The position numbers were made by a program, and so were the translations under genes. A stretch of DNA of 30,327 nt from CALGFI01 sp036374435 (GTDB lineage Bacteria > Actinomycetota > UBA4738 > HRBIN12), in the NCBI GenBank assembly GCA_036374435.1, contig DASUTU010000149.1, forward strand, positions 1 through 30,327, written 5' to 3'. The notes under the pieces were generated by a model. That model ran no database searches. It was not told the origin of the DNA and saw nothing but the letters and a program-made list of their open reading frames with translations. Below are positions 9,218-17,018 of the stretch, in pieces (the first letter of the stretch is position 1; each line of letters begins with the position of its first letter).

Positions 9218-10072
9218 GTGGCGCATCCACCGATCCGGGTCGGCCGCGTCGAGGTCTCGGTGATCTGCGAGGGGTTCGCCTCGTTCCCCGTCGGAGAGGA
9301 GCTGCCGGGGGCGCCGGTCGACTGGAGCGCCGAGCGAGCACGGTACCCCTGGGCGTTCCACGGCGAGGACGGGACGACGTGGCACGTGCACGCGTTCGCC
9401 GTGCGCACCGCCGGCTCCGTCGTGATGGTCGACACGGGTCTGGGGACGTTCCCGCCGTACCGGCCGTGGATCGTGTCCGTCGACCGGGAGGAGGCGATGG
9501 CGGCGGCCGGGCTGGACCCGGGCGCCGTTCGGGCGGTGGTGCACACGCACCTGCACGCGGATCACGCCGGCGGGGCGGTGGTGAACGGCGTGCCGACGTT
9601 CCCGAACGCCGTGCACCACATCCATCCCGCCGACTGGGCGTTCTTCGGGGAGCCCGACCGGATCGAGGGCTACACGGCCCGCCGGCCGATGGCGGAGCTC
9701 GAGCGCCTCGGGATGCTCGATCTTCGACTGGAGGACCACGTCGTGGCGACCGGGGTCCGGGTGGTGCACGCTCCGGGCCACACCCCCGGTCACCGGGTGG
9801 TGGTCGTCGAGTCGGCAGGGGAGGGGCTGGTCCTGGCGGGCGACCTCCTGCACGTGCCGGCGCAGGTCGCGCTCCCGCACTGGCCCTCGGACCACGACAA
9901 CGACCCGGACGACGGGTGCCGCTCCCGCCTGGCGGTGCTACAGCGGGCCCGCACGCAGGGATGGCGGGTCGGCATGTCGCACTTCGGGCACCCGTTCGGC
10001 CGGCCGGGAGCCGACGGATGGCGTGCGGAGCCGGCCGTTGCCGTCGATGCCGACGGGGGTTCGGCGGGGTAG
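9218..10072 (+). CDS. MBL-fold metallo-hydrolase
   Basis: 284 residues. The metallo-beta-lactamase motif THLHADHAGG gives His111, His113, Asp115 and His116. Further metal ligands are His188 in APGHTPGH, Asp209 in AGDLLH, and a C-terminal His in SHFGHPFG, so a two-metal hydrolase centre is complete. The N-terminal part (VEVSVICEGFASFPV, TAGSVVMVDTGLG) matches the group that includes lactonase-like enzymes. There is no signal peptide. The substrate is unknown; the neighbours (mobA upstream, cPGS-like gene downstream) do not settle it. The GTG at 9218 is chosen because the -10 box sits at leaderless distance. Confidence 0.88.
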   Translation: MAHPPIRVGRVEVSVICEGFASFPVGEELPGAPVDWSAERARYPWAFHGEDGTTWHVHAFAVRTAGSVVMVDTGLGTFPPYRPWIVSVDREEAMAAAGLDPGAVRAVVHTHLHADHAGGAVVNGVPTFPNAVHHIHPADWAFFGEPDRIEGYTARRPMAELERLGMLDLRLEDHVVATGVRVVHAPGHTPGHRVVVVESAGEGLVLAGDLLHVPAQVALPHWPSDHDNDPDDGCRSRLAVLQRARTQGWRVGMSHFGHPFGRPGADGWRAEPAVAVDADGGSAG

Positions 10073-10075
10073 AGT
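10070..10075 (+). promoter_or_regulatory. Probable -10 element for the cPGS-like/carbamate kinase pair
   Basis: TAGAGT overlaps the stop codon of the MBL-fold gene and would start a leader of about 60 bases carrying GAAAGGA eight bases before the ATG at 10141. Confidence 0.35.
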
Positions 10076-10140
10076 CCGTCCCGAAGAGCGGGGCCGCCCG
10101 GCCGTCCGCGCATCAAACCCTCTCCGAAAGGACTCCGGCG

Positions 10141-11451
10141 ATGCCGCGTCGTGTGCTCATCATGGGTGCCGCAGGTCGGGACTTCCACAACTTCAACGTC
10201 GCCTATCGCGACAACCCGGCGTACGAGGTCGTGGCGTTCACCGCCACGCAGATCCCGTTCATCGAGGACCGGACCTACCCGGCCGCGCTCGCGGGCGCGG
10301 CCTACCCCGACGGCATCCGGATCCACGACGAGGACGAGCTCGCGTCGTTGATCGGCGAGCTGAAGGTCGACGACGTGGTCTTCAGCTACTCCGACGTCAG
10401 CCACGAATACGTCATGCACCGCGCCAGCCAGGTTCTGGCGGCCGGGGCGAACTTCGTGCTGCTCGGCCCGCGGGAGACCACGCTCCAGGCCTCGGTCCCC
10501 GTCGTGGCCGTCTGCGCGGTGCGGACCGGGTCGGGCAAGAGCCAGACGACGCGCGCCATCGCTGAGACGTTGAGGGAGGCCGGGAAGCGGATCGTGGCCG
10601 TTCGTCACCCCATGCCCTACGGGGACCTGGCGGCGCAGCGGGTGCAGCGGTACGCGGCGCTGGAGGACCTCGACCGGTACGAGACCACGCTAGAGGAGCG
10701 TGAGGAGTACGAGCCGCACATCGCGTCGGGGACGATCATCTACGCCGGCGTCGACTACGGCGAGATCCTCCAACGGGCGCAGGCCGAATGCGACGTGTTG
10801 TTGTGGGACGGCGGGAACAACGACCTCCCGTTCTACCGCCCCGACGTCCACGTGGTGGTGGCCGACCCCCTTCGAGCCGGACACGAGACGAGCTACCACC
10901 CTGGCGAGGCCAACCTGCGGATGGCCGGCGTGGTCGTGATCAACAAGATGAACTCGGCGACGGCCGAGCAGGTGGCGGCCCTCACGGAGACGATCGAACG
11001 CGTCAATCCGACGGCCACGATCGTGCGCGCGGACAGCCGCGTCACGGTCGACGACCCGGAGCCCATCGCCGGCGCCCGGGTGCTCGTGGTGGAGGACGGC
11101 CCCACCCTCACGCACGGCGAGATGAAATACGGCGCGGGCGTCGTCGCGGCCAGGGACCACGGCGCGGCCGAGATCGTCGACCCCCGTCCCTGGGCGATCG
11201 GCACGATCGAGGAGGCGTTCCGGAGATACGACGTCGGCCCGGTGCTTCCCGCGATGGGGTACTCGGACGAGCAGCTGCGGGAGCTCGAGAAGATCATCGA
11301 CGCGTCGCGCGCCGACCTCGTCCTGATCGGGACCCCCATCGACCTGCGGCGGGTCATCGACATCCGCAAACCCGCGCTCCGCGTTCGGTACGACCTCGAG
11401 GTGCGGCCGGACTCGCCTTCGCTGGCCGACGTGCTGGGTCCGGTGATGTGA
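10141..11451 (+). CDS. cpgS: Cyclic 2,3-diphosphoglycerate synthetase-like P-loop protein
   Basis: 436 residues. The N-terminus has a Rossmann-like VLIMGAAGRDFHNFN; a P-loop AVRTGSGKSQTTR (Gly130, Lys133, Ser134) follows, then LLWDGGNNDLPF and VVINKMNS, a GTPase-like NKxx segment. This arrangement matches the family named after the archaeal enzyme of Methanothermus fervidus that closes 2,3-bisphosphoglycerate to its cyclic form with ATP. Bacterial members are widespread, and their reaction is, to my knowledge, not established, so the name describes family only. The ATG has GAAAGGA upstream. The stop overlaps the carbamate kinase start by four bases, implying coupled synthesis and a shared process. 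Confidence 0.83.
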   Translation: MPRRVLIMGAAGRDFHNFNVAYRDNPAYEVVAFTATQIPFIEDRTYPAALAGAAYPDGIRIHDEDELASLIGELKVDDVVFSYSDVSHEYVMHRASQVLAAGANFVLLGPRETTLQASVPVVAVCAVRTGSGKSQTTRAIAETLREAGKRIVAVRHPMPYGDLAAQRVQRYAALEDLDRYETTLEEREEYEPHIASGTIIYAGVDYGEILQRAQAECDVLLWDGGNNDLPFYRPDVHVVVADPLRAGHETSYHPGEANLRMAGVVVINKMNSATAEQVAALTETIERVNPTATIVRADSRVTVDDPEPIAGARVLVVEDGPTLTHGEMKYGAGVVAARDHGAAEIVDPRPWAIGTIEEAFRRYDVGPVLPAMGYSDEQLRELEKIIDASRADLVLIGTPIDLRRVIDIRKPALRVRYDLEVRPDSPSLADVLGPVM

Positions 11452-12392
11452 CCGTGGATCGCGTCGTCGTCGCGCTCGGCGGCAACGCACTCCTGCGCCG
11501 GGGAGAGGAGGACACGTTCCAGAACATGTATCGCTCGGCCCGGCTGGCCGCCGAACGGGTGGCCGACATCGCGTCGGCCGGCTGGGAGGTCGTGGTGACC
11601 CATGGCAACGGGCCGCAGGTCGGGCGGATCCTCCTGCAGCAGGAGGCGGCCCGGAAGTTCGTCCACCCCATGCCCCTCGACGTCTGCGGGGCGCTGAGCC
11701 AGGGCCAGATCGGCTACCTGCTTCAGGTCACGATCGGCGACGTGTTCTTCGAGCGGGGCATGGAACGTCCCGTCGCCACGCTCCTGACCCTCACGCGCGT
11801 CCCGGCCGACGACCCGGCATTCGCGAATCCGACCAAGCCGATCGGGCCCTTCTACGAGGAGGACGAGGCCGAGCGCCTGGCGACCGAACGCGGGTGGGCC
11901 CTCCGGCCCGACCCCCACGGGGGGTTCCGGCGCGTGGTGCCTTCCCCGGCGCCATATTCGATCGTGGAGGCACCGGTGATCCGGGGCCTGGTCGGCGACG
12001 GCGTGATCGTGATCGCCTCCGGCGGTGGGGGCGTGCCGGTGATCGAAGAAGGGCCGAGGCTGGTGGGCGTGGAGGGCGTCGTGGACAAAGACTCGGCCGC
12101 GGCCATCTTGGCCCGCGACGTCAAGGCTTCCACGCTGCTGATCCTGACCGACGTGCCGAGGGTGCAGCGCGGGTTCGGCACCGACGGGGCGCAGGATCTC
12201 GAACGCCTGACCGTCTCCGAGGCCCGGGGGCTGGCCGACGCCGGGGAGTTCGCCGCCGGCTCGATGGGGCCGAAGGTTCAGGCGGCCGTCTCGTTCGTGG
12301 AGGCCGGCGGGGCCAGCGCGGCCATCGGCGACCTGGACGAGGCCGTCGCCGTCCTGTCCGGCTCCGCCGGGACGACGATCGTCCCGGTCTGA
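11448..12392 (+). CDS. arcC: Carbamate kinase
   Basis: 314 residues, normal for the family. It interconverts carbamoyl phosphate + ADP and carbamate + ATP, usually as the energy-yielding last step of arginine, agmatine or purine-derived catabolism. Motifs include VVVALGGNALL, VVTHGNGPQVG, ASGGGGVPVI, VDKDSAAAILA and AGSMGPKVQAA, which separate it from other amino-acid kinases. GTG 11448 overlaps the TGA of the preceding gene; GTG 11454 is an alternative. No ornithine carbamoyltransferase or arginine deiminase is in the window, so the source of carbamoyl phosphate is not visible. It converges on a small membrane-protein gene ten bases away. Confidence 0.94.
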   Translation: MTVDRVVVALGGNALLRRGEEDTFQNMYRSARLAAERVADIASAGWEVVVTHGNGPQVGRILLQQEAARKFVHPMPLDVCGALSQGQIGYLLQVTIGDVFFERGMERPVATLLTLTRVPADDPAFANPTKPIGPFYEEDEAERLATERGWALRPDPHGGFRRVVPSPAPYSIVEAPVIRGLVGDGVIVIASGGGGVPVIEEGPRLVGVEGVVDKDSAAAILARDVKASTLLILTDVPRVQRGFGTDGAQDLERLTVSEARGLADAGEFAAGSMGPKVQAAVSFVEAGGASAAIGDLDEAVAVLSGSAGTTIVPV

Positions 12393-12402
12393 CCGCTCGG
12401 GG

Positions 12403-12540
12403 TCAGGGGGTGCGTTTGCGGCGTCCCGGGTTCACGAACAACGTCGCGACCATGTAGAGGAACGCCAGGCCGACCGCCCCGGTCAGGCCGACCAGGATCA
12501 CGACGAACGCCCACTCCAGCAGACCCCAGGCGGCGAGCAC
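12403..12540 (-). CDS. Small membrane protein, 45 residues
   Basis: The minus strand encodes MLAAWGLLEWAFVVILVGL... and ends in the basic tail NPGRRKRTP. Residues about 3-36 form one long or two short hydrophobic segments, and the positive tail predicts a cytoplasmic C-terminus. The GTG start is supported by TAGGTT six bases upstream, the same leaderless geometry as other genes here. It sits between the RlpA-like gene (same strand) and arcC (convergent). Such micro-membrane proteins often attach to larger envelope complexes, but nothing here shows a partner. Function is unknown. Confidence 0.6.
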   Translation of the reverse strand: MLAAWGLLEWAFVVILVGLTGAVGLAFLYMVATLFVNPGRRKRTP

Positions 12541-12546
12541 ACCCGG

Positions 12547-12552
12547 AACCTA
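12547..12552 (-). promoter_or_regulatory. Probable -10 element for the small membrane protein
   Basis: On the minus strand TAGGTT is followed by CCGGGT and then the GTG, directly after the RlpA-like stop codon. The distance predicts a leaderless transcript. Confidence 0.45.
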
Positions 12553-13614
12553 TCAGGCGCCGATGCTCTCGCTGGGCAGGAGGATCTCGGCGTGAACCCA
12601 CGAGACCCCCACTCCCAGGTACTCGGCCGATGCCTGGGACAGGTCGATGACCCGCTCCTCCCGGCCGAACGGGCCTCGGTCGTTGATCAACACGATCGCG
12701 CACCGGTCGCCGTGGCGGACCCGGAGGAACGTGCCGAAGGGCAGCCACCGGTTCGCGGCCGTGAACAGCCGCGGGTCGAAGATCGCGCCGGTGGCGGTGG
12801 GCTGTCCCCCGAACTCCCAGCCGTACCAACTCGCGTAACCCTCGAACGCCTGTCCCGTCTCGACCAGCCCCTCGGGGGTGTCGCAGGTGCGACCGCCCGT
12901 GGGGCCGAGCAGCGCCAGCAGGTGGCGCTGGTCTTCGCCGTAGCCGATGACGCCGCGGTCCCAGCTCCCCGAACGCGCCACCGCGGCCGCCACGCGCGCC
13001 TGCTGCTCCGCGATCTCGGCCCCCAGATGCGCGCGCTCCGCGAGCTCGGTGACCTCGTCCACCTTGGCCTGGAGGAGCGCGAGCATCGAGCGGAGCCGGT
13101 CCAGCCTCGCCTCCACGCCTGCCCGGGCGCCCTCGGCCCGGCCCCGGCGCGCCGTGACGACGGCTTCGGCGATGAGCGCCTCCCCGAGGGACGAGTCGTC
13201 CACCGCGACCGTCCTCGACAGGTATTCGGCGATCAGGGCCAGGTCGGTGATGGACGGCGCGCCGAGCAGGGCCTCGAGCTGCCCGGCCGGCCCGACCTGA
13301 TATGCGGTGCGGATCCGCTCCTCCAGCCGGGCCTCGGCGGCCTCCGAGGCTCGCTCGGCCCCGGCCACCTCCCGGGCCACCTGCGTCGCCTCGAGCCAGG
13401 CCCGCCCGGCCCGCGCCTCGAGCGCCTCGTATCGGTCGAGCAGGACGTGAAGCTCCCGGTGGAGCCGGGCCAGGCGTCGCACCTCCGGAAGGTCTCCGCC
13501 GTCATGCAGCAGCCGGCCGATGTCGTGGGCGCTCGCCGGCGGGGCGGCCGAGACGACCGTGAGCGCCACCGCGAAGGCGAACGTCACGAGGAGGGATCGC
13601 TTGATCTGGGGCAT
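12553..13614 (-). CDS. Secreted coiled-coil protein with RlpA-like double-psi beta-barrel domain
   Basis: 353 residues. A signal peptide (1-29, basic MPQIKR, hydrophobic core, ASA cleavage) is followed by Ala/Glu/Arg-rich helices at about 44-105 and 145-215 that look like a coiled coil of the type placed before peptidoglycan hydrolases. The C-terminal domain (257-345) is RlpA/DPBB: GYASWYGWEFGG, TAANRWLPFGTFLRV, INDRGPFGREERVIDLSQASAEYLG. RlpA lytic transglycosylases use an Asp (kept, Asp312 in NDRGPF) and a His in TAAHKTLP; the aligned residue here is Asn288. It may bind rather than cleave peptidoglycan. The ATG at 13614 is chosen because it opens the signal peptide and has GGGAG upstream. 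Confidence 0.87.
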   Translation of the reverse strand: MPQIKRSLLVTFAFAVALTVVSAAPPASAHDIGRLLHDGGDLPEVRRLARLHRELHVLLDRYEALEARAGRAWLEATQVAREVAGAERASEAAEARLEERIRTAYQVGPAGQLEALLGAPSITDLALIAEYLSRTVAVDDSSLGEALIAEAVVTARRGRAEGARAGVEARLDRLRSMLALLQAKVDEVTELAERAHLGAEIAEQQARVAAAVARSGSWDRGVIGYGEDQRHLLALLGPTGGRTCDTPEGLVETGQAFEGYASWYGWEFGGQPTATGAIFDPRLFTAANRWLPFGTFLRVRHGDRCAIVLINDRGPFGREERVIDLSQASAEYLGVGVSWVHAEILLPSESIGA

Positions 13615-13622
13615 GTCGGTAC

Positions 13623-13638
13623 GCTCCCGGTCGGGAGC
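13623..13638. repeat. Inverted repeat between the RlpA-like gene and pfkA
   Basis: GCTCCC (13623-13628) and GGGAGC (13633-13638) are perfect arms around GGTC. On the minus strand one arm includes the ribosome site of the RlpA-like gene; on the plus strand the repeat lies just upstream of the pfkA -10 box. It may be an operator or a leader hairpin. Confidence 0.35.
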
Positions 13639-13654
13639 CCTGGCCTCCCACTCG

Positions 13655-13660
13655 TAGAAT
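13655..13660 (+). promoter_or_regulatory. Probable -10 element for the pfkA operon
   Basis: TAGAAT, identical to the box before fdhA, lies 66 bases before the GTG at 13727. The -35 is not obvious. Confidence 0.4.
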
Positions 13661-13726
13661 CGACGTCGACCCGCCGGGGCCCGATCTTGAGCCCCGCGCA
13701 TCCGAGGGAAGGACCCGAAAGCCTAC

Positions 13727-14752
13727 GTGAAGCGGATCGGCATCCTCACCGGTGGTGGCGATTGCCCGGGGCTGAACGCCGCCATCCGCGCCGTGGTGCG
13801 CAAGGCCGTCGGCGTGCACCGGTGGGAGGTCCTGGGGTTCGGGGACGGCTGGCGGGGGGTGATGGACGGCACGGCCCGGGAGCTCACCGCCGAATCGGTC
13901 CAGGGCATCCTCCATCGGGGCGGGACCATCCTGGGCAGCAGCGGGTCCAACCCCTATCACGAAGGAGGGATCGACCGGATCCGGGCGACCTTCCAGGACC
14001 TGGAGATCGACGGGCTGGTGGCCATCGGCGGCGAGGGGACGCTCAGCGCCGCCGCGCGTATGGCCGACGACGGGCTACCGGTGATCGGCATCCCCAAGAC
14101 GATCGACAATGACATCTCCGGCACCGACGCCTGCATCGGGTTCGCCACGGCCGTCCAGGTCGCCACCGACGCCATCGACCGGCTGCACACCACCGCGGAG
14201 AGCCACGACCGGCTCATGCTGGTCGAGGTGATGGGGCGGAGCGCGGGCTGGATCGCCCTGGAGGCGGGGCTGGCCGGCGGCGCCGACGCGATCTTGATCC
14301 CGGAGCGTCCGTTCGACGTGGTCGACGTCGCGACCCACCTGCGACGCCGGCATCGGCGGGGCCACTCGTTCTCCATCGTCGTGGTGGCCGAAGGCGCCGT
14401 GCCGGTCGAGGGGACCATGGAGCTCCCCGAGTACCCCGTGGACGAGCGGGGGTTCCCGCGCTTCGGCGGGATCGCCCCGCTGCTCGCTCCCCGGCTCGAG
14501 GAGGCCACGGGCTGGGAGACGAGGGTCACGGTCCTCGGCCACGTCCAGCGGGGAGGGAGCCCGGTCGCCGCCGACCGGGTCCTCGCGACGCGGTTCGGCA
14601 GCGCAGCCGTGGACCTGGCCGCCCGGGATGGATGGGGCAGGATGGTGGCGGCGCAGGGCGTGGACGTGGTCGACATCCCGCTCTCCGCGGCGGCCAAGGT
14701 CCGCCCGGTGCCGGAGGAGTTGTACCGCGTGGCGGAGATCTTCTTCGTTTGA
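13727..14752 (+). CDS. pfkA: 6-phosphofructokinase, ATP-type by key residue
   Basis: 341 residues. It phosphorylates fructose 6-phosphate to fructose 1,6-bisphosphate. Motifs are LTGGGDCPGLNA (8-19), GGEGT (101-105), PKTIDND (123-129) and MGRSAGWIA. The residue that decides the phosphoryl donor is Gly104, as in ATP-dependent enzymes; Lys124 occurs in the actinobacterial ATP-PFK group as well as in PPi enzymes. GTG 13727 opens directly on the conserved MKRIGILTGGGD. It is divergent from the RlpA-like gene and is followed after 16 bases by a second phosphofructokinase. Confidence 0.93.
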   Translation: MKRIGILTGGGDCPGLNAAIRAVVRKAVGVHRWEVLGFGDGWRGVMDGTARELTAESVQGILHRGGTILGSSGSNPYHEGGIDRIRATFQDLEIDGLVAIGGEGTLSAAARMADDGLPVIGIPKTIDNDISGTDACIGFATAVQVATDAIDRLHTTAESHDRLMLVEVMGRSAGWIALEAGLAGGADAILIPERPFDVVDVATHLRRRHRRGHSFSIVVVAEGAVPVEGTMELPEYPVDERGFPRFGGIAPLLAPRLEEATGWETRVTVLGHVQRGGSPVAADRVLATRFGSAAVDLAARDGWGRMVAAQGVDVVDIPLSAAAKVRPVPEELYRVAEIFFV

Positions 14753-14768
14753 CGGGGAGGTCGGGCAG

Positions 14769-15950
14769 ATGAAGGTCGGGATCCTGACGGGTGGGGGAGA
14801 CGTCCCCGGCCTGAATCCGTGCATCAAGGCGGCGACGCTGCGAGCCATCGAGGAGGGGCACGAGGTCGTCGGCGTCCGCCGCGGGTGGGCCGGGCTGCTC
14901 GAGTGCGACCCCGACGACGTGGAATCGGTGGCGGCGAACATCGTCAAGCTGGACCCGGCCGCGGTGCGCACCATCGACCGGACCGGCGGCACCATCCTGC
15001 ACACGTCGCGGACGAACCCGGCCAAGGTGCGGCCGTCCGAAGAGCCGGCCTTCCTGCGGGCGCGCCGGACCGCCGGGGCCGGGGACGGGGGAGAGGCCGA
15101 CGACGACCAGACGCCGCGCGACTACACGCCGCACGTCCTGAAGGTGCTCTCGGCGGTGGGCATCGACGCGATGATCCCGATCGGGGGGGACGACACGTTG
15201 TCGTTCGCCCTCCGGCTGCACGACGAGGGATTCCCCGTCATCGCCATCCCGAAGACGATGGACAACGACGTCCACGGGACCGACTATTGCATCGGGTTCT
15301 CGACCGCGGTCACGCGGACGGTCAACTTCATCCACCAGCTCCGAACGAGCGCCGGCTCCCACGAGCGGCTCGCGGTGGTGGAGGTGTTCGGCCGGTACAG
15401 CGGCGAGACCTCGCTCGTCTCCGCGTACCTGTCCGGCGTGGACCGGGCCCTCATCTCCGAGGTCCCGGTGGACGTGGAGCGGCTGGCGAACTACCTGATG
15501 GACGACAAACGCCGCAACCCCAGCAGCTACGCCATGATGACGATCTCCGAGGGGGCCACCTTCGTGGGCGGCGACATGGTCATGGGCGGCAAGGAGGACG
15601 CCTACGGCCACCGCAAGCTCGGCGGGATCGGCCAGATCACGGGCGAGTTGCTGCACGAGATCACCGGGGAGGGGATCATCAACCAGCAGATCGGCTACCT
15701 GATGCGCTCGGGCTCGCCGGACTCGCTCGATCTGATGGTGGCGATCAACTACGCGGTCATGGCGGCCGACCTCCTGGTGCAGGGGCAGACCGGCAGGCTC
15801 GTGGCGCTGCGAAACGGGAACTACGTCAACGTCCCGATCGACGTGACGCGGCAGGGGGTCAAGCGGGTGGACGTCGGGGCACTCTACGACGTCGAGGCCT
15901 ACCGGCCGAAGATCCGGCACGTCGACGGCAAGCCGATGTTCCTCTACTGA
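14769..15950 (+). CDS. pfp: Pyrophosphate--fructose 6-phosphate phosphotransferase-type phosphofructokinase
   Basis: 393 residues. Motifs are LTGGGDVPGLNP, IGGDDTLS (Asp141, Asp142), PKTMDNDVHGTDYCIGF (from Pro161) and GRYSGETSL. The second Asp of GGDD replaces the Gly of ATP enzymes and, with Lys162, is the known signature for PPi as donor. The reaction is then reversible, serving glycolysis or gluconeogenesis. Residues about 100-120 hold a hydrophilic insert (GAGDGGEADDDQ). The ATG has GGGGAGG nine bases upstream. It lies 16 bases after pfkA and 13 before the threonine aldolase gene, in one apparent operon. Confidence 0.93.
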   Translation: MKVGILTGGGDVPGLNPCIKAATLRAIEEGHEVVGVRRGWAGLLECDPDDVESVAANIVKLDPAAVRTIDRTGGTILHTSRTNPAKVRPSEEPAFLRARRTAGAGDGGEADDDQTPRDYTPHVLKVLSAVGIDAMIPIGGDDTLSFALRLHDEGFPVIAIPKTMDNDVHGTDYCIGFSTAVTRTVNFIHQLRTSAGSHERLAVVEVFGRYSGETSLVSAYLSGVDRALISEVPVDVERLANYLMDDKRRNPSSYAMMTISEGATFVGGDMVMGGKEDAYGHRKLGGIGQITGELLHEITGEGIINQQIGYLMRSGSPDSLDLMVAINYAVMAADLLVQGQTGRLVALRNGNYVNVPIDVTRQGVKRVDVGALYDVEAYRPKIRHVDGKPMFLY

Positions 15951-15963
15951 TGGATCTCACCTG

Positions 15964-17010
15964 ATGTACCAGGTCGACCTGCGCTCGGATACCGTCACCA
16001 TGCCGTCGGAGGCGATGCGCGGGGCCATGGCCGAGGCCGAGGTCGGCGACGACTGGTTCGGCACCGACCCGACGGTGAACCGGCTCCAGGAGGCGGCGGC
16101 CGAGGCCGTCGGCACGGAGGCGGCTCACTTCGTCCCCACCGGGACGATGGCCAACCAGATCGGACTGCGGCTGCACTTCCGAGGGCCGGGGCACTTCGTC
16201 GTGGCCGAACGGTCCTCCCACGTCGCTTCCACCGAGGTGATGAGCGCCGCCGCGCTGTCCGGGATCGCGTACCGAACGATGACCGGCGACGACCGGGGGC
16301 AGGTCACCGCGGAGCAGGTCGCGCTGGCCCTCGAGGAGGACGAGCCCTACGGGGTCGAAGTGGTGGACCTGATCAGCGTCGAGAACACGCACGGCCACGC
16401 CGGCGGCTGCGTCATGTCGGTGGAGGACCTGCGGGCCATCCGGAAGGTCGCCGACGACGCCGGAGTGCCGATCCACCTCGACGGCGCGAGGATCTTCAAC
16501 GCGGCGGCGGCCGCCGGGATCGACGTCACGGAGTGGACCCGGGAGGCGGACACCGTGATGTTCTGCGTCTCGAAGGGCCTCGGCGCGCCGGTCGGCTCGT
16601 TGATCTGCGGCCCGGCCGAGCTCATGCCGGAGGCTCGGCGCCTGAAGATCCTGTTCGGCGGCGCGTGGCGGCAGGCGGGCGTGCTCGCGGCGGCCGGCTT
16701 GGTGGCGCTCCGCGAGGGGCCGAAGCGCCTGCACGAGGACCACGCCCGGGCCCGCCGGCTGGCGGACGCCCTGGCCGAGCTCGTCCCGGGCGGGATCGAC
16801 CCCGCCTCGGTTGAAACGAACATGGTGTTCCTGGACACGGAGCCGGTGGGGATGGCCCCGCTCGAGGCGATCCGTCGCCTGGACGGGGAAGGCGTGGGGG
16901 CCACGCTGGTCTCGGGAAAGGTGCGGATGGTGACCCACGTGGACGTCTCCGACCAGGACGTGGAGACGGCGATCGCGGCCTGGAAGACCGTGGTGGCCGG
17001 CGAAGGATAG
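15964..17010 (+). CDS. ltaE: Low-specificity threonine aldolase
   Basis: 348 residues. A PLP enzyme that cleaves threonine (and allo-threonine) to glycine and acetaldehyde. The start VDLRSDTVTMPS is the family hallmark; PTGTMANQI (58-66) binds the cofactor phosphate, HLDGARIFNA (171-180) contains the Asp pairing the pyridine nitrogen, and Lys204 in FCVSKGLGAPVGS forms the Schiff base. It is cytoplasmic. It follows the PPi-phosphofructokinase by 13 bases and precedes a sulfite-oxidase-like gene by eight, so all are probably cotranscribed. Glycine made here could feed folate one-carbon metabolism (inference). Confidence 0.94.
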   Translation: MYQVDLRSDTVTMPSEAMRGAMAEAEVGDDWFGTDPTVNRLQEAAAEAVGTEAAHFVPTGTMANQIGLRLHFRGPGHFVVAERSSHVASTEVMSAAALSGIAYRTMTGDDRGQVTAEQVALALEEDEPYGVEVVDLISVENTHGHAGGCVMSVEDLRAIRKVADDAGVPIHLDGARIFNAAAAAGIDVTEWTREADTVMFCVSKGLGAPVGSLICGPAELMPEARRLKILFGGAWRQAGVLAAAGLVALREGPKRLHEDHARARRLADALAELVPGGIDPASVETNMVFLDTEPVGMAPLEAIRRLDGEGVGATLVSGKVRMVTHVDVSDQDVETAIAAWKTVVAGEG

Positions 17011-17018
17011 GGGGCATC

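Noticed and set aside
9379..10140. Upstream extension of the cPGS-like frame through the MBL-fold gene
   Set aside because: The extension is a shadow of the MBL-fold gene; ATG 10141 has a ribosome site and matches the family start.
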